Source of the DNA: Lactifluus volemus
Taxonomy: Eukaryota; Basidiomycota; Agaricomycetes; Russulales; Russulaceae
Length of the DNA stretch: 64,000 nucleotides
Direction: 5' to 3'
Assembly (NCBI GenBank): GCA_022376515.1
Contig: WTXI01000184.1
Span: 1 to 64,000, forward strand
Shown here: positions 44,478 through 56,524 of the stretch, one piece after another
How the letters are laid out: each line of letters begins with the position of its first letter
Numbering within the stretch: position 1 is the stretch's first letter
Notes under the pieces: model-generated
Databases searched by the model: none
Told to the model about the DNA's origin: nothing
The model's input: only the letters and a program-made list of their open reading frames with translations
Position numbers and translations under genes: made by a program

Positions 44478-44754
44478 AAGCTACAGGGGGGCGTGTATGT
44501 GAGTTCTTCATCTGAGGGATCAGCCGAGTGCGCCGTGACGTTAAGGTCCATGAAGCGCCCATTCATTAAAGGAATACTATAACACTACACCAATTCATGC
44601 TACGATACTACTCATCCCTTACTTTGATTCATTCACCGCGATTTGTTCGCCGTCGCCCGAACGCTGCCAGGTTGGGTGTCCTTGGCGGGGGAGCTTCCCG
44701 TCAGACTCGCGGGAAGATACGACTAGGCGGGTAAGGTCAGTTCACGCTCGAGTT

Positions 44755-45424
44755 TCACTGGGGGATATCAGGACACACCGCGGCAGTGGAGATTGCGCTG
44801 CTAGCCAGGTTCTTTGCCTGCTCGAGGTAGCTGGCACCTACATTGGTAGCTTCCTGTACGTTCTTCTGTCCCTCCGCGACTGCAGCGTCCATCGTCTCCT
44901 CCACCTTCGTGCCGAACTGAGTCACGGCGTCGTATGTATTACCAGTCGCTCCCGGTCCCCTAGTCTATTACTCGAGTAAGCTTACTGCAAATGACCCAAT
45001 ACCCAAAGCAGAACTGAGTCGGAACTTACATGAGCCGTGGATGCAGCGTGCTCGGCGACCCCCTTTGCGTGTTCCGCCGCGTCGTGCACCTGTTGGGTCG
45101 CTTCAGGAGTCTCCTGCTCTGCTTCTGCGCGCGCAGCGGTAGTTGTATCCCCAGCCTGCACGGCACCACTTGGCAAGTGCGACTGGGCCTGTATGAAACT
45201 TGAGGCGTTAGCGCCGGGCGTCCGAGTAACAGAATAAGGGTGGGTTGACCTCGGCGATCAGGGCGGTTTCTTTTGCGGCGATTCGTGCTTGGGTGGCACG
45301 GTCACGCACTTCTCGAGCTAGTTCGATCGTCGAGGTTTCGGTCTCGATGATAGCAGCGGACGTTTCGTATCTGCATGGGGGTTAGTCGACGAGCAGCGCA
45401 AGACTGAATGACGCACTCAGCCAT
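44755..45424 (-). CDS. Alanine-rich LEA-like/amphipathic helical protein, unknown function
   Basis: Minus-strand exons: MAE|YETSAAIIETETSTIELA, REVRDRATQARIAAKETALI, AQSHLPSGAVQAGDTTTAAR, EATQQVHDAAEHAKGVAEHA, then GPGATGNTYDAVTQFGTKVE and AVAEGQKNVQEATNVGASYL, stop at 44755. Introns about 45372-45418, 45189-45247 and 44963-45029. Ala/Glu/Lys/Gln-rich with repeated amphipathic helices and almost no Cys or Trp, reminiscent of late-embryogenesis-abundant or membrane-coating proteins. No catalytic motif. Not visible as one long ORF because exons are short. Function cannot be assigned. Confidence 0.6.
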
Positions 45425-45901
45425 AATGTGTGGCGAGCCAAGTATTTCAAGATGAGTAGGACGTATAAAGGTTATTGACAAAAGAAGCGTTGGGGTGGGC
45501 GGGCACCTTTATATAGATCCGGTCGGTCTTTCACACCCGTGTTTGGAGTGAATGAATGTTTTGCATAGTCTGATGACGTCACGTCCTTGCACTACATAAC
45601 ATTACATCGTGCAGTGGTCGAGGGAATTGATAAGGGAATTGAAAAAAAAAAAAAAGGAAAGGAAAAGGTGAGTGAGAAACCATTCGAGACAGAATGCTAC
45701 AGGCATGGTTGGGAACCGATTCACGAGTGATTGAGAGAGCGTGATCATTGTAAGAAAAATAAAAGACGGCAAAAGTGACATATAGAGAGAGGAAATGAGG
45801 GGGAAAAAAAGGATAACGGAAGAACGATGAAGGGTATAAAGGTAGGAGAGAACCAATTTGCGAAAAAAGACAAGAAGCCATAACGTGAATGAATAATAAA
45901 C
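45425..45901. other. Intergenic region with long purine tract, LEA-like gene to glycogenin
   Basis: About 480 nt. Holds the presumed promoter of the LEA-like gene and the 3' end of glycogenin, and an A/G run near 45639-45666 (13 A followed by GGAAAGG...). No gene. Confidence 0.4.
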
Positions 45902-48900
45902 TCAACTGGGCGACTGGCCCTGCTTCTCCTCTTCCCACGAACCCATCTTCAAGAAGCGCGCGAGTACCTCTTCCGATCCTTTCTTGAAGACCTCGACCCC
46001 GCGAGCGGGGTCCCACACTCGCCCTCCCACCCGGCGGAGAGGTCGACTATCCTCCGGCGAAACGGGGGGTCCGGCACTCGACGGCGAGGACGCCGTGTCA
46101 CTCGAGATAGTACGGGAGACAGACGTGGGGAGCAACCGCTGCGGCGGGGTCGATAGCCCTTGCGCAGGCCTGTAAAGAGTGGGACGAGGTGTTGACTCTG
46201 CCAGAGTAGTCGACGAGCCGCGTGGAGAGGTGTATCGTGGGCTGCGGAGGCCTGTAGGAGAACCCAATGGCGAAAGTTTCGGGACGTCATCAGTGTAGCT
46301 GGTCCCGAAACCTTGCGGTCCCAGGACGATAGGAGGGGAAGAGGACGAGTCTCGCTGCTTCGCCATCAGTATCGGAGAAACACCAGAATAGCTGCTCTGT
46401 CTTGAGTGCGCCGCCGCCTTTTCCTTATCTTTAATCGAGCGATCAGCGTCCGCTGGGTCGGTGAGGATAGTAACCTGGACACTCTGGTCCCGGGTCTCTT
46501 TAGGAATCGTCTGCACACCTTGTGAGCGATACTCTTTCTTCTTGCTCCTCCCACCAAAGTAGGGCTGCGATGCCATGACAGAAGACCCGGCCCGCGAGCG
46601 TTGCCTGCTTGACGGTGCCCCCTTACCCTCGTCCTCTGTATCCTCGTCGTCTCCGTCTACGCTACTCTCTCCCGATTCTTGCCAAGCCCTGAAGAGGGCA
46701 CTCTCGCGCCTTCGTGACTCGCCATAGTCAAATGCAGGGGCGAGCGGCGGTATATTCGAGGGAGGTCGCACCAGACGAGAGGCATAATGTTGTATGCTAG
46801 GTACGGTGTCCCAGGCGTTGGTGAACGAAAAGGAAGGCGGGAATCCAGAGGGCGGGGAAGACATATGCGAGGGAGAAAACCGCGAGAGAGGTGGACTCGG
46901 AGATGGCGACACAGTCTCCTCTGCGGGCAACAAGAACTCACCAGGAGGTGGTGAGTCGGTGGACGGGAAGACACGGCCAGGAGTCAAGCGGGGGTTATCT
47001 TCCCAGGGAAACACAGGCTTTAGTTTGGACCTATCCGGGCTCGGAGTCACCCCTTGCTTGCCTTCCCCAAGGACGTTCACGTAGTGCTTCTCATGTAGCA
47101 AACGCTCAGGTATGCGCGACGGCGCCGGAATTGTAAAAAGGGTTGGACTGGTACCTTGCGAAGGCGACCAGTCGCTTTGATGGTGAGGAGACTGATCCCA
47201 AACATTAGGATAGTAAGTGCTGGTGGGAAATTTGGACACGGGCGCAGTTTTTGGAGGTGGCTCAACTGCAGGATTCCATGCCATCAAAGGTGGCGAGATA
47301 GGTCGGGTGGGTTCTTGAAGAGGCGGAGCTTGTTGGCGTTCACGAATATGCCCTGGATCATGATGAACAAAATGCCCTTGTTCTGAATGTGCCTGCAGGG
47401 GCCCAAGATTCAGCGCGGACTGGTTACCTTGCACGTGAAACTGTTGGGGTTCCTGAGCCTGATAATATGTCTGCGGCAGTCTTTGGGTCAGCTGGTATAC
47501 TTGTTGCTGGAGCTGACCGGGCTGGTGTTGCAATCCTAGTGCCTCGTGGGCTTGTGCAGGCCAGCTGGGTGCAGAAATTGGCTCAATATTCTGCTCAGGT
47601 GGTAATAAAAATTGACGTTGCGCAAGTGGTGAAGACTTCGAGGAGCCCTGAAGGTAAGTTTGAGCGGGTAGTAGCCCTTCCATCTGACCTGTTGACACTC
47701 CTGATCCACCATATGATTGCGCGGTATGCTGGTGTCCGGGAAATGGCCCCTGAGCGTCTCGAGCTTGGTGGTCGCTAGTGCCTTGTGGATATTGGGACTC
47801 GATCGTACCTGGGGTCCATTGGTCGATGCTGTGCGGCTGTGGATGGCTGGGACCGACTGAATAGTAGCTACGAGCACGGTCTTGGGGCAAGGAGGCTGTG
47901 GGCCCTGGTTGAATTTGCCAGGGCGCTGTGGCCGCCGACTGAGTCCCAGGTTGTTGAGGTGAACTCAAGGCAGAAGGGATTGTACCACCAGGCTCAGGAC
48001 TGAAGTACCGCACAGAAGAAGGTCCAGGAGGTCCAGAGTCAGGGTCATGAGGGAGGTCGCCGGGATAGAATGGATTAGATGGTGCCTTGGGTGTCAATAA
48101 TCCAGTATTGTCATCAAATCTGGGCTGGTCTCCAACCGTTGCAGCAGACGCGCGCGGGCCGCCTGCACTGGACGATTCGCGCCCCGATTCTGGCCCAAGT
48201 CTGGGTCTCATGAGATCCAGACGTCCCTCCAAGGGGAGACTAAAGTAATTTTCCTCTCCAGTTGAGCCAGCGGAAGCTCTGGAAATGCCGGTGATACCAG
48301 AAAACCCCTCAATGGCGATCCGTCGTAGATCTTCGAGGCTTAGTGCTGACGTAGTGGGAAACGCCAGAGAACCAGAAGCTGCCGCACCGCTTCCTTGGTC
48401 CCATACTGATTCGTAGCGTGTTGATGCGTATGGAGTTTGAGGTATCATGGGCTCAGAGCGATAGTGTTTGTCGTACACGGCGTACCACCGATCGATTAGA
48501 GAACCATAATCGTAGACTTGTAAGGGCTGGGAAGCAGCCCGTTGCGCAGCATCCTCCGAACCGGGTGCACGCCAAGGTATGGATGACCACGGTTTGTTGG
48601 CACCAATGAAATGAATGGCGGAAATCTGTGAACCGAAGCGCTCGTATGCAGGGGCATACCTAGGGATCATATGAGTTTGTGTATATGGAAACGGGATGAT
48701 AAACTCTTACGTGTACACTGCAGTAGGCGTGGTGTTGTAAGTGAAGCTGAGCCGGTTCCAGTTGCTTCCTCGCCATTCGTTGAGAAGACCCTGATCTGCG
48801 CCGTCCCAACTACCTTTAGATTTTGAGAGCGTCATGAGCTCATTAAACTTGTCCTCTCCAGGGGACAAGACCATGAGGCCGGAGTTGAATATGTCAGGCC

Positions 48901-49580
48901 AGCCCACATCTGGCACAGCCGAGAAATCATGAGGAAATGTGAAAAGGTGAGAGAGTGGACGAATTGGAAGGATATCCGCGTCAAGGAATATTATCTTGGA
49001 GTACTGGGTGAGGCGAAAGACGTGAAGTTTCGTGAGGACGGTATTAAGATCAGGGCGACCTGGGAAGGAAACGTTTTAGAAAGCACAGGCTTACGCTTAC
49101 TGTGAGAAACTGATACGAAGAATGCGCCTCGAAAAGCTTAGAGCACGCGCAAACTATGACAGATATGTGCGCGACACACGATAAAGTCGGCCAGACATTC
49201 GCAATGGACGGATATTAACCATGCAGGACGGATGCTATGATTGAATGGTACGCGGAGTTCGGGTTTCAAGGTATAGTAGAAGTAGGGGAAGGGGGAGATG
49301 ACCACTTTGAGGGATGACACTCACCTAGAAGTTGCAGACCACGCTCATTAACCACTTCAATGACCTCAACACCAACAACGACATCAAAAGCTTTTCTTAA
49401 AAGTTTGATACTGGCGATATCGACAGTCTCTGGAGTGACTAGGCACACCGTCTGGAAGTCGACCTCTGGAGGAAGAGGAGGAGAAGGGTGGACATCTTTG
49501 AGAGCCGCAGCGAGAGTTAACGCGCCCGGAAGATACGAATCTGAAGTCAAGAGAGTAACAAAGGCATAAGGAGAGGCCAT
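45902..49580 (-). CDS. GLG (glycogenin): Glycogenin glucosyltransferase with long disordered C-terminus
   Basis: Self-glucosylating primer of glycogen synthesis, family GT8, using UDP-glucose and Mn2+. Start MASPYAFVTLLTSDSYLPGA at 49580. The metal-binding DxD is in the exon near 48960-49010 (IIFLDADILPIRPLSHLF), followed by VGWPDIFNSGLMVLSP, GADQGLLNEW and YNTTPTAVYT|YAPAYERF, then HFIGANKPW, all glycogenin signatures. After about residue 300 comes a Pro/Ser/Gln-rich stretch of several hundred residues. The end GRVWDPARGVEVFKKGSEEV, LARFLKMGSW resembles the glycogen-synthase-binding tail. Introns lie only in the 5' third; 45902-48670 is one exon. Known neighbour of the A mating-type locus. 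Confidence 0.92.
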
Positions 49581-50077
49581 GGACTAAGGTCCACACGAAG
49601 AAACCGCGTTTAAAAACCGCAGTGGTAAAAAAATAAATCAATCTACCAATGATTTTTTTTCAAAAGGATTTCTCACGCTAACACCTGAGATTCCTCCGAT
49701 CCGTCTCCGACTAACATCCCTCAATGCTGGCTAATTTTTATTGGAGTTCTTAGAGATAGAATTCCACCTTAGAAAGTCAAGAAATCACTTGTGGAAGGCC
49801 GGTGCGTTGAGCGATAAGTGAAGTCTATTGAATGAGAACCAGCTTATCACCACATCAGCTGATCCGAAGTTTCTACAGAGTTTCGCGTGCCGCTATCGTG
49901 TCCATCGCCATCGCATTACGTCTTTGTGTTTTCCGAGTCGTTGTTCTTGGATGAGTGACGCCGTGTAAAGTACCTGTGACGTCATACACCCGAGCATGCA
50001 CGGTAGCTGTCCAAACGTTTGTTTTCCGGCCCGTGTTGATCCTCTTTCCCTTAGCATGGCATATACTCTCCTCTAGC
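49581..50077. promoter_or_regulatory. Divergent intergenic region, glycogenin and ABC1 kinase
   Basis: About 500 bp between the divergent start codons; holds both promoters. No specific site is claimed. Confidence 0.35.
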
Positions 50078-52355
50078 ATGTTGCCGTGGCCCAGAGCGCT
50101 TCCTTTATCGCGTCAATTATCCTCCTTCACGCCCTTAAAACCGCCTCCAATTCGTCATATTTCCTATTGGGCTAGGAATCCGACCTACTCTCGTCTATCC
50201 CTCCGAAGACCAGCCTTTTGGCTCGTCCCGCTTGCAGGAGGTATCTCACTCTATTTCTACCCTAGACCGCAACCCGTTCTATCGGAAGTATTTGCATCCC
50301 CTACATTGATACCATGTCCTTCGAATGAATCCCCAACAACACCCACAGAGTCCTTGATTCTATCACCCTCAGAGCACAACCTCTCAATATCAGAGTATAT
50401 ATGCTCTCTGTTTGTCCATAATATATGGGAACCCATTCTGACGGCCCGACGATTCGTTCACTTGTTCTTTCTCTTTCTTCCCGTCATTCTTTCATCTCCA
50501 ATGCTGCTGGTGGGACCTCCAGAAGATAGTCTACAAGGGGATAGGTGGGGTGCTGTTTGGTGGTACGGCTATTTCGTCGCCCAAATGGACCGTGCGGGAC
50601 CTACCTTCATCAAGGTTCGTAACGCCATATATCTATTTAGCATCTGACTGAAGCACTCTTTATCAACAGCTTGCTCAGTGGGCGGCCTCACGGGCAGACT
50701 TATTTCCTGCTCTGCTGTGTGAACGAATGGGAAAGATGCATTCTCAGGGACGGTCACATTCTCTCGCGCATACAAAACGAGTCGTAGAGCATGTCTTCCG
50801 AAGGCCGTTTGACCAAGTTTTCGAAGAGTTTGACGAGACACCTATAGGAAGCGGGGCGATTGCACAAGTATGTTGCACATCATCCTTTATCGGCGCTGAT
50901 CTACAAATCTCATGCCATTTTGAGGTATACAGAGCCATATTAAAGCCGGATTTACTTCCACCGTCCTATTTCGACCCAAAGCGGACTCGTAGAAAGGGCC
51001 CAGGGGCCCTCGCACCTGTCATTCTCCCAGAATCCAAGCCGTCCGTCCCCACCGCCGCTGTCGCCATCAAAGTCTTGCATCCTCGTGTACTCAACCTCAT
51101 AAGGCGTGACCTCACGATCATGTCATTTTTTGCTCATCTCATTACCCTCTTTCCCGGCATGCAATGGGTTTCTCTTCCCGAAGAGGTTGAGCAATTCGGG
51201 CGCATGATGTACGGTCAACTCGATCTAAGGAAAGAAGCCGATAATCTGGTCACTTTCGAACAGAACTTTATGACCAGACATGCACCAGTCACTTTCCCGA
51301 GGCCTTTACGAATCTGGTCCACCAGAGATCTTCTTGTGGAAGAATTTCAGACGGCTATACCCCTAGAATTATTTCTGAAAAATGGCGGAGGTCCCTACGA
51401 TGACCAGCTCGCAGAGCTCGGCTTGGATGCTTTCCTCGTACGTGATTTTCACAGTTATGTGAACGTGCTCATCGTTTAGTCAGAACATGTTGCTCTTGGA
51501 TAATTTTGTTCACTCAGACCTTCATCCTGGGAACATCATGGTCAAGTTTTCCAGACCCACTACGTCGCTTTTGCTCAAAACGCTTTGGACATCCCTCTTC
51601 ACCAGCGACATGGAGAACCTAGCTAATGACCCAACGAACATAGAGTCAAATGCCGTCGTTTCGGAGCTCAAATCTCTTTCATCTTCCCCCACCGCTTGGC
51701 AGGACAAGCTTCGTTATCTTCATAACGAGGGTTACCTTCCGGAGCTCGTCTTCATCGACGCTGGCCTTGTCACGACGTTGAATGCGAAGAATCGGCAGAA
51801 CTTTCTTGAACTTTTCCGCGCCGTCGCCGAGTTTGACGGCTATCGCACGGGTCGACTTATGGTCGAGCGCTGCCGTACTCCCCACCTGGCAGTCGATACG
51901 GAGACTTTTGCGCTCAAAATGCAGCACATTGTCCTCAACGTCAAAAGAAAGACCTTCTCTCTTGGACAGATTAAAATTTCTGACATCCTCAAAGATGTCT
52001 TGAAGGCCGTAAGGCAACACCATGTCAAGATGGAAAGCGACTTTATCAACACCGTAATCTCTATTTTACTCTTAGAGGGGATTGGAAGGCAGCTGGACCC
52101 GAATCTAGACTTATTTAAAAGCGCATTACCCATTTTACGGCAGCTTGGACGGGAAATGACCACGCAAGAAAACCTGACCAATTTACCCAGCGGGCACTTT
52201 GCGTCCTTACTCAAGGTAAGCTTCGTCCTTGGTAGCATGTATCCATTTGCATATTAACATCTACCTATTCACAGTTATGGGTTGTACTAGAAGCCCGCGA
52301 ATTGGCGTCTGCGGCATTAGTCAACGCGGATGACTTGATCCGCTACGACTTGTAA
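50078..52355 (+). CDS. ABC1/ADCK-family atypical kinase, YPL109C (Cqd2)-like, mitochondrial
   Basis: UbiB-type atypical kinase; the yeast relative Ypl109c/Cqd2 acts in mitochondria on coenzyme Q distribution and lipid homeostasis. N-terminal presequence-like MLPWPRALPLSRQLSSF and a membrane segment (FWLVPLAGGISLYFY). Kinase elements in order: TFIKLAQWAASR (variant of KxGQ), IGSGAIAQ|VYRA (Ala-rich nucleotide loop), VAIKVLHP (Lys), VHSDLHPGNIMV (catalytic loop) and VFIDAGL (DFG counterpart). An insertion of about 60 residues follows the catalytic loop. Introns at about 50613-50669, 50869-50922, 51439-51486 and 52216-52274. The YPL109C homologue is a classical marker near the A mating locus. 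Confidence 0.88.
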
Positions 52356-53451
52356 GCCTACCACTTCGCGAAAAAAACGGAGTTGACATGTTCCCTAGGC
52401 TTACACCATCGATATGATGCTTCCAGATCCTGTTCGGAAACCAAAGGAATGAAAACTGAGATTTGGAGATTCAGGGGGGTAGAAATGCCTAGATAGAGCC
52501 TTCTCCAAGGATCCGAGAACGAGAATTTCCAGTGCAAGACGGATTTGGTGGACTGCGGGACTAAATGAAACACTGGCTGGCCACATTGGGAGGTGCCTAG
52601 TGAGACGGGTCAGGCCAGAACCTTGCTGAGTACGAGCAAACGGAAGCTATGGCCTGTGATTATTCGGATGGGGGTGGAGCAATGGAAAAAAAAACATTCT
52701 CCACGCCTTGTATGACAGGTGGGAGCGTACGGGTGGGCGGAGAGAGGAGTGCAACGTAGGATTGGGAGGGGTGTTTTACGGAAGTTCAATGGGGCTCGCG
52801 GTTTGGGATCAGGGAGGCGAAGATCGTCAGGTGCAAGGTACGGGCTTGGAGGGGCTCATGGGACGAACGACGATTTTCAGTTCCCTGGAGGAAGTGAGGA
52901 AGTTGTCAGTGGTTTGTTGTGAGAAAAGTTAACCTGGATGTCAAGATGAGCAGCTGGATCGGGGGACTGCAGGAGAGTTTGTTTCTGAGGATGGTCAACA
53001 AGAGATTCCTTGGGTGGCAACTTGCAACTTGAAGGACAGCGTCAAATTCTGTGATTGTGGAGCCTCGAAGAGAGCTCAGAGTGGCGCAGCTCCTGCTTTC
53101 ACCACCACGGCGCCGAGCTGTCATCCTCTCTATTGTGGTTGGTGGAGGGGTGTTGCGGCAAAAAGGTTGTGACCCTTGACCTTGGTGCTTGATGCCCTCG
53201 GATCTGGATAGTTGTGATCCTCGTGCGGCGGCTATCGCCACGGCGAACTCGTGCATCTTGGGTGGGGGAGCTGGGCCCCTCACGTTCGTGCGTTTTCCTT
53301 GGGGGAGAGCATGGGGGTGGGAACCCTTTTCCGGAGGCTGAGCCGAGACAGAGTCGGGTCGTGACCGGCTCGGCATGGCATTCGTATCGTAAATAGACCG
53401 TGATATGTTGTTCCCCTGACTTCCAGCTTCCAACACTGGGATCCTCGTGTC
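52356..53451. other. Gene-poor stretch, no supported gene
   Basis: About 1.1 kb. Overlapping ORFs on both strands (for example minus 52906-53493) are GC-rich chance frames without family resemblance. Ends where the M3 peptidase begins. Confidence 0.4.
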
Positions 53452-56384
53452 ATGCCTTCCTTCTATCTCAAGCCTGGCTATAAAATTGTTCAATTGTTTC
53501 TCTCCACTGTGTTCAAAGTATTTGATGATCCCCGGGTCAAGTCCTCATCACCCGAGCCATCACCCGACCTCATACCTCCCCAACCTCCCCCTGTGTGGAC
53601 GCACACACCCGAAGATGTACTCAGATTGACCAAGGAGGCGATTGAAAAAGATCAGGGAGTTCGGAATCAGGTGGCTACGCTTCCAGCTTCAGAGTGTAAC
53701 TTCAACACGGTGAGTACAAGGCCACCTATGCAATCATTCTTTTCACTCATGTAGCATAGGTCTTTGTAAGAGACCTAGGTGTCTTTGCATGTGAGGAATT
53801 TTCTAACTTCATAGTGCTAGTCTGCACTTGCACACAGTGAAGCAGAATTTGAAACCATCACAAATCCACTCTCATTCTATCGGCATGTCTCTGCATCCAA
53901 AGAATTGCGTGATGCATCCATTGAGGCAAAGAAACTCATTCAAGATCACTACGTGGAGCGTGTAAATGTCTATCAAGCCAAGGTCAGAGCTGGGAAGAAT
54001 ACTGGGTGTTGTGAAAACCACAGTTGGGAGGAAAGGAGCCTTATGCTTGAGGTTCCACCCCCTAAGGCTCCTATCAAAATCAGTGGGGTCCTAAAGGTAG
54101 TGGTGGGGGTTCTTTTACTGCCAGTGGCACTTGTTGTACTTCCATTGGCATGCTTAGTAGAAAGATTTGAACACCCCAAGAGCTCAAATAACTCAAGCCA
54201 TCAGAATGACTCAAATCAGCAGCTTAAAATTTGGAGAAAGGAGTTGTCACAAGTTTGTCTAGAGTTCAGTGTAAGTGTTTTTAGTGTATAGGTTAACTTT
54301 ATTGACTGAAAATCCAAACACTGGTAGAAAAATTACAATGAGGAGAATGTAAGTTGAGGTATCTTAAGAATCAGCATTTCTTACTATTGGCCTTAGGGTT
54401 CTATCAGTTTCACCCTTGATGAACTTAAAGGAGTTCCTCAGGATGTAATCTCTAGTTTTACAAAGCATACTGAAGATGGCAAAGAGTTGTATGATGTGAC
54501 ATATAAATCACTGGATATATATCCTGTGGTATGTTTACAGGTCTTTATTAGTGATGTATGTCTTATACAGTTTCAGCTCAACTATGCACAAAGTGCAGAG
54601 ACACGTCAGCGAGCATTTGAAAGCTATGAGGCTCGTTTGGAACTAAATGCCCCACTTTTTAACCATGCTCTCAAGCTACGCCACAGCATTGCTACTCAAA
54701 TGGGGTATAAGTCCTGGGCTGACTACAAAACAAAGCATACATTGATTAAGAGTAAAAATAACATTAAGAAGGTCAGTTTAGTATTTAACATTGCAATGTA
54801 GTGATGGTTGCAACTAATGTTTACAGTTTTTAATTGACCTTGAACAAAAACTGCATCCTTTAGGCATGCAAGAACATGAGACTCTTCTCAAACTTAAAGC
54901 TGATGAACTTAAAGCCAAGGGAGAGCCTTTCAATGGAGAATTCTATGCATGGGATTACCCCTACTATGGGTCCTTACATCTTAAAGAATCCCTCCCCCTT
55001 GATTCCACAAAGGAATATTTCCCAGTATCTGAAGTTGTCTCAGCAACCTTTGAGATCTACCAAACTTTACTTGGTATATCCTTCCATGAGGTCAAAGATT
55101 CACAAACTTGGCATCCAGATGTACAATTGTTTGCAGTTTGGGCTAAAGATGCTAAAGATAATGCAAGCCATAACTTTATAGGATATTGCTATCTTGACCT
55201 CTTTCCACGTAGTGAGTTACTTTCCATTCCTTCTTATCATCTAATTTGCTAAGCCTAAGCTTACAATGCAATTAGCATTTAAGTATAGTCATGCAGCTGT
55301 CTGGTCATTGCTTCCTGGCTATCAGCTGCCAAATGGCAAGCATGCATATCCTGTGACTGCAATAGTTGCAAACCTTGCAAAACCTACTTCTGATTGCCCA
55401 ACTCTAATGCATCACAGTGGTGTTGTTACATTCTTTCATGAACTGGGCCATGTCTTCCATAACTTGTTAAGCCACACACAGTTTTCATGCTACCATGGAA
55501 TGAGAGTTGAGCATGACTTTGTGGAGGCACCATCACAATTGTTGGAGAATTGGTGTGTCTTATAACATCTATATGGCTATTTCACTGATTTCATAATGTA
55601 CTTGACAGGTGCTGGGAACCAAAAGTCTTAGAAAAGATATCAAGGCACTATAAAACAAACCACCCACTTTCAGCTCAGACAATTGAAATGATTATCAAGA
55701 GGTGTGCTGACATAGATGGTACCCCTGTACTTACTAATCACATGCAAAAGTCACCACATCAACATTGGTCTTCATTACTTGTATCAGATTTTTCTTGCTC
55801 AGTTTGATCTTCAGGTGCATTCTACTCACCCAGGTAGGCTCTTCTGCCAGTGAGCAGCTTTTAAAAACATAGCATAAATGATTTAACTTAGATAAACAAG
55901 ATACAACAGCTCTTTGGAATGACCTGCAGGAGCGCATTTCACTGCGTAAAGGTGTTAAACATAGTGCAGGCCAGGGCTCATTTAATCATCTTGTCACAGG
56001 ATATGATGCTGGCTACTATGGGTGCATATGCTCATATTACATTTTGCTTCATTGCATACTAATTGATAACAAACAGGTACCTTTACTCTGAAATTTTTGC
56101 AGCAGACATATATTTAACAGTCTTCAAGGATGACCCTCTCAATCCAAAATGTGGAGACCACTATCGGAAGATTATCCTACAACCTGGTGCTAGCCGAAAT
56201 ATATACTGTTCCCTTTGGGTAACCAATAAGTGAACCCATATACCAATAGAAAGGCTGACAGCTTTCATTCTACACTATATAGGTACTCCTTGGACGTCCA
56301 CCTAATTCAGATGCATTTATGAAGAAATTATTTGAGCATAAGGAAAGAGGAGGTCAGTCACATGATTTGTGTAGGATTGCTTAG
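53452..56384 (+). CDS. Thimet-oligopeptidase/saccharolysin-like M3 metallopeptidase, one internal segment missing
   Basis: Cytosolic-type oligopeptidase relative (M3A). Exons give VWTHTPEDVLRLTKEAIEKD, ALAHSEAEFETITNPLSFYR, KELSQVCLEFSKNYNEENG, GSISFTLDELKGVPQDVISS, FQLNYAQSAETRQRAFESYE, YYGSLHLKESLPLD, VVTFFHELGHVFHNLLSH (HExxH zinc site near 55430), DFVEAPSQLLENW (third ligand), GYDAGYYGYLYSEIF and LLGRPPNSDAFMK. Introns are GT-AG and keep frame. Between VNVYQAK and KELSQVC (about 53980-54235) the expected 50 or so residues are absent; unrelated sequence with a hydrophobic frame stands there. Exon 1 has normal CpG content, the rest almost none. May be a damaged gene. Confidence 0.7.
53991..54009 (+). 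repeat. Short repeat copy A (TGGGAAGAATACTGGGTGT)
   Basis: 19-nt motif at the left edge of the sequence that replaces the missing M3 peptidase exon. An 18/19 match lies at 56506-56524. May mark the end of a dispersed repeat. Confidence 0.5.
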
Positions 56385-56505
56385 GCTCCAAGTCAGCTAG
56401 GTTCAGTTCAGGCAAGTCATTTTTGTAGTTTACACAGATCATAGTAACTAAAGGATCAGATGGTCACATATCAGTCTGTAAGATATTGTTGATTATTGGT
56501 TGCAT

Positions 56506-56524
56506 TGGGAAGAATATTGGGTGT
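56506..56524 (+). repeat. Short repeat copy B (TGGGAAGAATATTGGGTGT)
   Basis: Differs by one transition from the copy at 53991-54009. Lies in non-coding sequence after the M3 peptidase. Confidence 0.5.

Noticed and set aside
45639..45666. Poly-A run as the tail of a retrogene
   Set aside because: No gene copy ends at it; a homopurine tract in the glycogenin 3' flank is the simpler explanation.
52906..53493. 195-codon minus-strand ORF before the M3 peptidase
   Set aside because: Low-complexity Arg/Ser/Pro content typical of chance frames in GC-rich DNA, overlaps the start of the peptidase gene.
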